A DNA stretch of 64,000 bases from the NCBI GenBank assembly GCA_949076555.1, contig CARUOB010000003.1:33617-97616 (forward strand). The letters run 5' to 3'. The notes beneath the pieces are model-generated. The model worked only from the letters and a program-made list of their open reading frames with translations, ran no database searches and had not been told where the DNA came from. The position numbers and the translations under genes were made by a program. Positions 60,418 through 64,000 of this stretch are shown piece by piece (position 1 is the stretch's first letter; every line of letters starts with the position of its first letter). The stretch comes from an uncultured Lachnospiraceae bacterium (GTDB taxonomy: Bacteria; Bacillota; Clostridia; Lachnospirales; Lachnospiraceae).

Positions 60418-61314
60418 ATGAAATACATGAGTGTTCATACAGCAGCCGAAAAATGGAATCTTTCAGAGAGAAGCGTACGGAATTATTGTTCCGCGGGCAG
60501 AATTTCCGGTGTGGTCCTTGACGGCAAAACATGGAACATTCCGATTGAAGCAGAAAAACCTGCGAGAAAACAGCGAACGGCAAATGTTTCAAAAAACTTG
60601 TTGACCAGATTGAAACTTGAAAAAGAGTCCCAGATTCCCGGCGGGATCTATCATAAGGTACAAATTGAATTGACCTATAATTCCAATCACATAGAAGGCA
60701 GTCGACTTACCCATGAGCAGACGCGATTCATTTTTGAGACCAATACAATCGGTATACAGGATCAAACAATAAATGTGGATGACATTGTTGAGACCTCCAA
60801 TCATTTTAGCTGTATTGATCAGGTCATCGATTCAGCAAATTATCCATTGAATGAATCTTTTATAAAGCAGCTGCATGGCATCCTGAAATCAGGAACCTCT
60901 GATAGCAGAAAAGCATGGTTTGCCGTTGGTGACTATAAACGTTTTGAAAATGAAGTAGGCGGCAAACCGACTACAAAGCCTGCTGATGTTTCCAAAGAGA
61001 TGAAAAGCTTACTGAAAATGTACAATCTGCAAAAGTCAAAAACGCTGCAGGAAATCATTGCCTTTCATTACGCATTTGAAAAGATTCATCCTTTTCAGGA
61101 TGGAAACGGACGCATTGGCAGACTCATTATGTTTAAAGAATGTCTGCGAAACGGAATCACACCTTTTATCATCGATGATGACTTGAAGGCATTTTATTAC
61201 CGCGGATTAAATGAATGGGAAACGGAACCCGGATATCTGACAGACACCTGCCTGACAGCCCAAGACAGATTTAAGGTATATATGGATTCCTTTGGATTAG
61301 AGTATGATGATTAG
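60418..61314 (+). CDS. Fic-family protein with N-terminal HTH
   Basis: A 298-residue predicted AMPylator. Residues about 1-45 are a MerR/excisionase-like HTH (MSVHTAAEKWNLSERSVRNYCSAGRISGVVLDGKTWNIP). The inhibitory motif S/TxxxE(G/N) is SNHIEG (Ser89, Glu93, Gly94), and the catalytic loop is HPFQDGNGRIGR with His224. The inhibitory motif precedes the Fic core, the class II arrangement, so the enzyme is self-inhibited. GAGAGG precedes the ATG. The target is unknown; the HTH suggests DNA binding, perhaps to the operator upstream. Confidence 0.93.
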   Translation: MKYMSVHTAAEKWNLSERSVRNYCSAGRISGVVLDGKTWNIPIEAEKPARKQRTANVSKNLLTRLKLEKESQIPGGIYHKVQIELTYNSNHIEGSRLTHEQTRFIFETNTIGIQDQTINVDDIVETSNHFSCIDQVIDSANYPLNESFIKQLHGILKSGTSDSRKAWFAVGDYKRFENEVGGKPTTKPADVSKEMKSLLKMYNLQKSKTLQEIIAFHYAFEKIHPFQDGNGRIGRLIMFKECLRNGITPFIIDDDLKAFYYRGLNEWETEPGYLTDTCLTAQDRFKVYMDSFGLEYDD

Positions 61315-61330
61315 AAGCAAGAACAGCGGT

Positions 61331-61372
61331 ATCCAACTATGAAACAAATACACATTTATTTCATAGTTGGAT
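61331..61372. repeat. 14-bp perfect inverted repeat after fic
   Basis: ATCCAACTATGAAA (61331-61344) is exactly inverted at 61359-61372 around a 14-nt loop. A U-tract is lacking on both sides, so this may be a terminator of weak type between the convergent genes or another operator-like element. Confidence 0.5.
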
Positions 61373-61429
61373 GCGTTCCGCCAAGGATTCGTACATAGCC
61401 CCTACATCGCAAAATCCCCGCATAACTGC

Positions 61430-61666
61430 CTACTCCTTCAATAATTGCATGATTTTATCATAGTTTTTTGGCTGATGGGGAAACGTGCATTCCGTACAGT
61501 CCTTGATTCTTTTTCCATCTATTTCTATATAAGCCGGATTCCCCGGACAGGTTTCCCTCGGATACATCGGACAGTAACAAAACAGACAGTTAAAGTCCTG
61601 CAATCCCTTATGACAGGGAAAATACTGACACGCCCGATTCTCAAAAAAACGATGTGAATATTCCAT
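61430..61666 (-). CDS. Cysteine-rich small-domain protein
   Basis: A 78-residue protein with eight Cys in a zinc-ribbon-like pattern: NRACQYFPCHKG, NCLFCYCPMYPRETCPGNP and DCTECTFPHQPKNYD. This matches the Cys-rich small domain (PF04071-type), a probable metal-binding module sometimes linked to cobalamin genes. AAGGAAGG precedes the ATG. The next gene upstream on the minus strand, a possible MetH activator, would fit a cobalamin link, but that is inference. Confidence 0.8.
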   Translation of the reverse strand: MEYSHRFFENRACQYFPCHKGLQDFNCLFCYCPMYPRETCPGNPAYIEIDGKRIKDCTECTFPHQPKNYDKIMQLLKE

Positions 61667-61714
61667 GTATTCCTTCCTTATCCTTTTTATATCCTTTATA
61701 TGACACGAAACAAA

Positions 61715-62416
61715 TTACGTACGGCTCCCAAAAATCCGACTGTATCCGTAAGTTAAGGGCAAATCTGTCATTTCTTTTCTTATGGGAAGACCGTCATCCG
61801 TTCTATTCGGACAGGCGGCATTGCCGCACCCAACGCAGATTCCCTGACAATGTACCGCCTCATCCTGGGTCAACTCTGAAACAAATACGACACTCTTTTT
61901 CGGCAGCATACAAAAAGACGCATTGCATGTGATTTTCTGTGTGAGATCCCTTAGCAGCTCCGGCAGCATTTCAAGGGGAAACGCATCCTCGCTGCCCGGA
62001 AAATAATACCGGGCCACATGCCTGTCCGTATGGGCTTGGATAGATCTGTTATAAGCGTCATACCCCCGCATCAAAAGCTCTCCCGCCAGCACTTCCACGA
62101 TATAGCTTTGTAAAAGCAACCCCTTTTCGCTATAGCTCTCCTGTAAAAAATCTATGCCTTTTCCAAGAGACATCGCGACTTTTTCATATGTCGTCTCATG
62201 GGCAGCTTCCGCATTTTCCGCCTGGTATGGGCATTTCTCCCACATATATGAAGCCCTCACCCAGAAAGCCTCCTTTTGCAGCAAAGGCAGCATTTCTTCC
62301 GCCACTTTCCTGACTTCTGCCGTCTGCTCCTTTTCAAAATGAAATTTTCTACGTACTTTTTCCAGAAACGCGAAGGAGACAAATTCCTCTAACAACACAG
62401 GGAAAAAGAGTTCCAT
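61715..62416 (-). CDS. Putative MetH reactivation-domain protein
   Basis: A 233-residue protein resembling the stand-alone MetH activation proteins of bacteria whose MetH lacks that domain: VARYYFPGSEDAFPLEMLPELLRD, then ITCNASFCMLPKKSVVFVSELT, like the RxxPGYGDxPL and MMxPxKSVS patterns of that family. A C-terminal Cys cluster, HCQGICVGCGNAACPNR, is also typical. Such proteins use AdoMet to remethylate oxidised cob(II)alamin. MetH at 843-3302 lacks the domain, which fits. Similarity is by pattern memory, so the call is moderate; the conserved RxxxGY is weak here. Confidence 0.6.
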   Translation of the reverse strand: MELFFPVLLEEFVSFAFLEKVRRKFHFEKEQTAEVRKVAEEMLPLLQKEAFWVRASYMWEKCPYQAENAEAAHETTYEKVAMSLGKGIDFLQESYSEKGLLLQSYIVEVLAGELLMRGYDAYNRSIQAHTDRHVARYYFPGSEDAFPLEMLPELLRDLTQKITCNASFCMLPKKSVVFVSELTQDEAVHCQGICVGCGNAACPNRTDDGLPIRKEMTDLPLTYGYSRIFGSRT

Positions 62417-62478
62417 CCATAATACCCTGACAGCCTTTGCCGTCTTCCTTTTCTCATAGAATTTCCTGCGACCATTTT

Positions 62479-63546
62479 TCAGTTGTCCCGCAGCTTAATG
62501 GTGCGCGCAGCTTTTCTTCGGTTCTGATCCTTGATCGCCGCGTAGTGCTTTCTGGTCGTGCCCACATCCGAGTGTCCGAGCACATCCGCCACCAGATAAA
62601 TATCCTCGGTTTCCTGATATAATGATGTGCCAAAAGTGGAACGCAGCTTATGGGGTGTGATCTTTTTCTGGGGCACAAACTCCCTGGCATACTTTTCCAC
62701 CAGATTCTCCACCGCGTGTACGCTGATCCGCTTTTTTTGTAAAGAGAAAAACAGGGCGTTTTCCTCCCCCGGAAGCGCCTGTGCGGCCGTCTGCGCCCGC
62801 GGCCCTTCGATATAATCTAACAGCGCTTTTTCCACCTCATCCCCAAAATAGAGAACGGCCTCGCTGCCGCCTTTGCGGATAATGCGGATGCTGTTCTCCC
62901 GGAAATTCACATCGTTTAAATCCAGTCCCACACACTCCGATACCCGGATGCCGGTGCCCAGAAACAGGGTGACGATGGCGATATCCCGCACCTTTGTCTT
63001 AAGAAAAAAATCCCTTTTCTTTCCTGTCAGTTCCTTTTCATACGTTTCCAGACTGTCCAGAAAAATAGCTACCTCGTCCGGTTCCAGATGGATAATCGCC
63101 TTTTCGTGGAGTTTTGGCATATCCACCTGCATCGCCACATTTCTTGTGAGCAGTTCTTTCTTATAATAATAGTCCAAAAAACTGCGCAGGGACGACATTT
63201 TCCTCGCGATGCTGCTGGCGCCGTTTTTCTGCTCTCCGGTTTCGGACTCATAATATTTTAGGTACTCCTGATATTCCTCGATGTCTACGCTGGTCAGGCA
63301 GTCCAGATCTTTCAGGGTAATGTCCCTCATGCTCTTGTTTTTCAACGCCGGATTTTTGTCGAGTAAAAACCGCAGAAAAACCTGCAGGTCATAGGCATAG
63401 GATATCCTTGTCTTTGCGCTGGATTTCTGTTCCACCGCGCGGAAATAGTCTCTCGCGTAGGGCGGCAGATCCGCCAGCAGTCCGCGAAGCTGTAATATAT
63501 AGCCTGTCTCTCTCTTTTCATGGTATGTATGATTTTTTCCCGCCAT
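62479..63546 (-). CDS. Tyrosine recombinase (Xer/phage-integrase type)
   Basis: A 355-residue site-specific recombinase. The N-terminal SAM-like domain (about 25-140) is followed by the catalytic domain with the first Arg in GTGIRVSECVGLDL, ITPHKLRSTFGTSLY for His-x-x-Arg, GHSDVGTTRKHYAAI with the third His and the nucleophile Tyr. It is somewhat longer than XerC/XerD (about 300). It is not next to a tRNA or visible attachment site, so it may be a housekeeping Lachnospiraceae recombinase rather than a mobile-element integrase. Confidence 0.88.
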   Translation of the reverse strand: MAGKNHTYHEKRETGYILQLRGLLADLPPYARDYFRAVEQKSSAKTRISYAYDLQVFLRFLLDKNPALKNKSMRDITLKDLDCLTSVDIEEYQEYLKYYESETGEQKNGASSIARKMSSLRSFLDYYYKKELLTRNVAMQVDMPKLHEKAIIHLEPDEVAIFLDSLETYEKELTGKKRDFFLKTKVRDIAIVTLFLGTGIRVSECVGLDLNDVNFRENSIRIIRKGGSEAVLYFGDEVEKALLDYIEGPRAQTAAQALPGEENALFFSLQKKRISVHAVENLVEKYAREFVPQKKITPHKLRSTFGTSLYQETEDIYLVADVLGHSDVGTTRKHYAAIKDQNRRKAARTIKLRDN

Positions 63547-63577
63547 ATTCTCACCCCGTTTTTATCGTTTCGGTCCG

Positions 63578-64000
63578 TTATGTCCCTGTTGCATCCTTTG
63601 TCCGCCTGTCATGTTCCGCTTTTTCCCAGCCATCTATTTTTCCGCTTACGATTGCCGTAAACATACGCTCCTTCACCCCCGGGGCTTCCAGATTGATCTG
63701 CTGTACGAGATTTTTCACGGTCTCCCGCTTGGTATGCCCGTCCGCCGGACAAGGGCTCTTGACTACGGGAACCTGATTTTTGCGCACAAAACCAATCACA
63801 TCCGCCTCATTCATATAGATTAGCGGCCGGATCACGGTAATCTGTGTGCGGTCGAGATAGGTCACCGGACGGAAGGTGTGAAACCGCCCCTCATAGATCA
63901 GCGACATCATCATTGTTTCCACCACATCATCCTTGTGGTGCGCATATGCCACTTTATTGCATCCAAGCGCTTTCATGGCGTCATTGAGCGCACCTTTTCG
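63578..64000 (-). CDS. TtcA/TilS-family tRNA-modifying ATPase, C-terminal part
   Basis: The gene runs off the right edge, so the N-terminal P-loop-like SGGxDS part is outside. Present are GCNKVAYAHHKDDVVETMMMSLIYEGRFHTFRPVTYLDRTQITVIRPLIYMNEADV and a final PCPADGHTKRETV. These match TtcA-like PP-loop enzymes that thiolate cytidine 32 of tRNA, or a close relative. The reading frame stays open to the edge (eight more codons, RKGALNDA). Confidence 0.85.
   Translation of the reverse strand, partial: RKGALNDAMKALGCNKVAYAHHKDDVVETMMMSLIYEGRFHTFRPVTYLDRTQITVIRPLIYMNEADVIGFVRKNQVPVVKSPCPADGHTKRETVKNLVQQINLEAPGVKERMFTAIVSGKIDGWEKAEHDRRTKDATGT

Noticed and set aside
62479..63546. Tyrosine recombinase as the integrase of a mobile element or prophage
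   Set aside because: No attachment-site repeats, tRNA target, excisionase, phage or conjugation genes were seen around it.

Overview
The window reads as ordinary chromosome of a Clostridia bacterium, most likely a Lachnospiraceae member. The basis is the gene families and their order: a MetH without a reactivation domain, short HisG with HisZ, GlgC plus GlgD, the rsmD-coaD-ylbJ order, RecU, the L21-Prp-L27 cluster with an N-terminally extended L27, paired TIGR03960 radical SAM and DUF2344 genes, and AGGAGG-type ribosome binding sites throughout. This is family-level inference; no species is claimed.

Layout. 0.2-7.8 kb: lipoprotein, metH, ilvB, ilvN, then a scarred intergenic zone with a small gene, a nucleotidyltransferase remnant and a duplicated promoter, then a second ilvN and ilvC. 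8-11 kb: OmpR-type two-component pair. 11.1-13 kb: leuCD. 13.1-16 kb: hypothetical protein, diguanylate cyclase, and a possible nuclease-fold protein whose transcript may be leaderless. 16.3-20.6 kb: type IIA topoisomerase subunits B and A. 20.6-28.1 kb: rsmD, coaD, a coiled-coil protein, a membrane-anchored amidase, ylbJ-like gene, HAD hydrolase, YgiQ-type radical SAM. 28.2-30.6 kb: glgCD on the minus strand. 30.8-34.1 kb: SDR, small membrane protein, RluA-type synthase, recU. 34.1-40.2 kb: his operon hisZ-hisG-(SIMPL)-hisD-hisB-hisF*IE, in which the last protein carries a HisF-like barrel lacking its catalytic aspartates. 40.3-47.1 kb: hypothetical, TIGR03960/DUF2344 pair, merR-ybjQ, rng, nudix, lspA. 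47.2-50.5 kb: 7TM hybrid kinase plus single-domain receiver. 50.5-55 kb: rplU-prp-rpmA, obgE, yhbY, nadD, yqeK, rsfS.

55.1-64 kb is the most accessory part. It holds DUF378, an AraC regulator with a GyrI-like domain, lexA divergent from a yneA-like SOS division inhibitor with three LexA boxes between them, a WYL regulator whose promoter sits inside a 17-bp perfect inverted repeat, two further GyrI-like genes, a Fic protein behind a 15-bp inverted-repeat operator, a Cys-rich protein, a probable stand-alone MetH reactivation protein, a Xer-type recombinase, and a TtcA-like gene cut by the window edge. The lexA/yneA, WYL and GyrI-like genes could form a DNA-damage or genotoxin-response neighbourhood; that is a hypothesis.

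Branched-chain amino acid synthesis (ilvBN, ilvN, ilvC, leuCD) and histidine synthesis are the main pathways represented. MetH and the putative activator lie about 59 kb apart and would act together. No rRNA, tRNA, CRISPR array, intact insertion sequence or prophage was seen.
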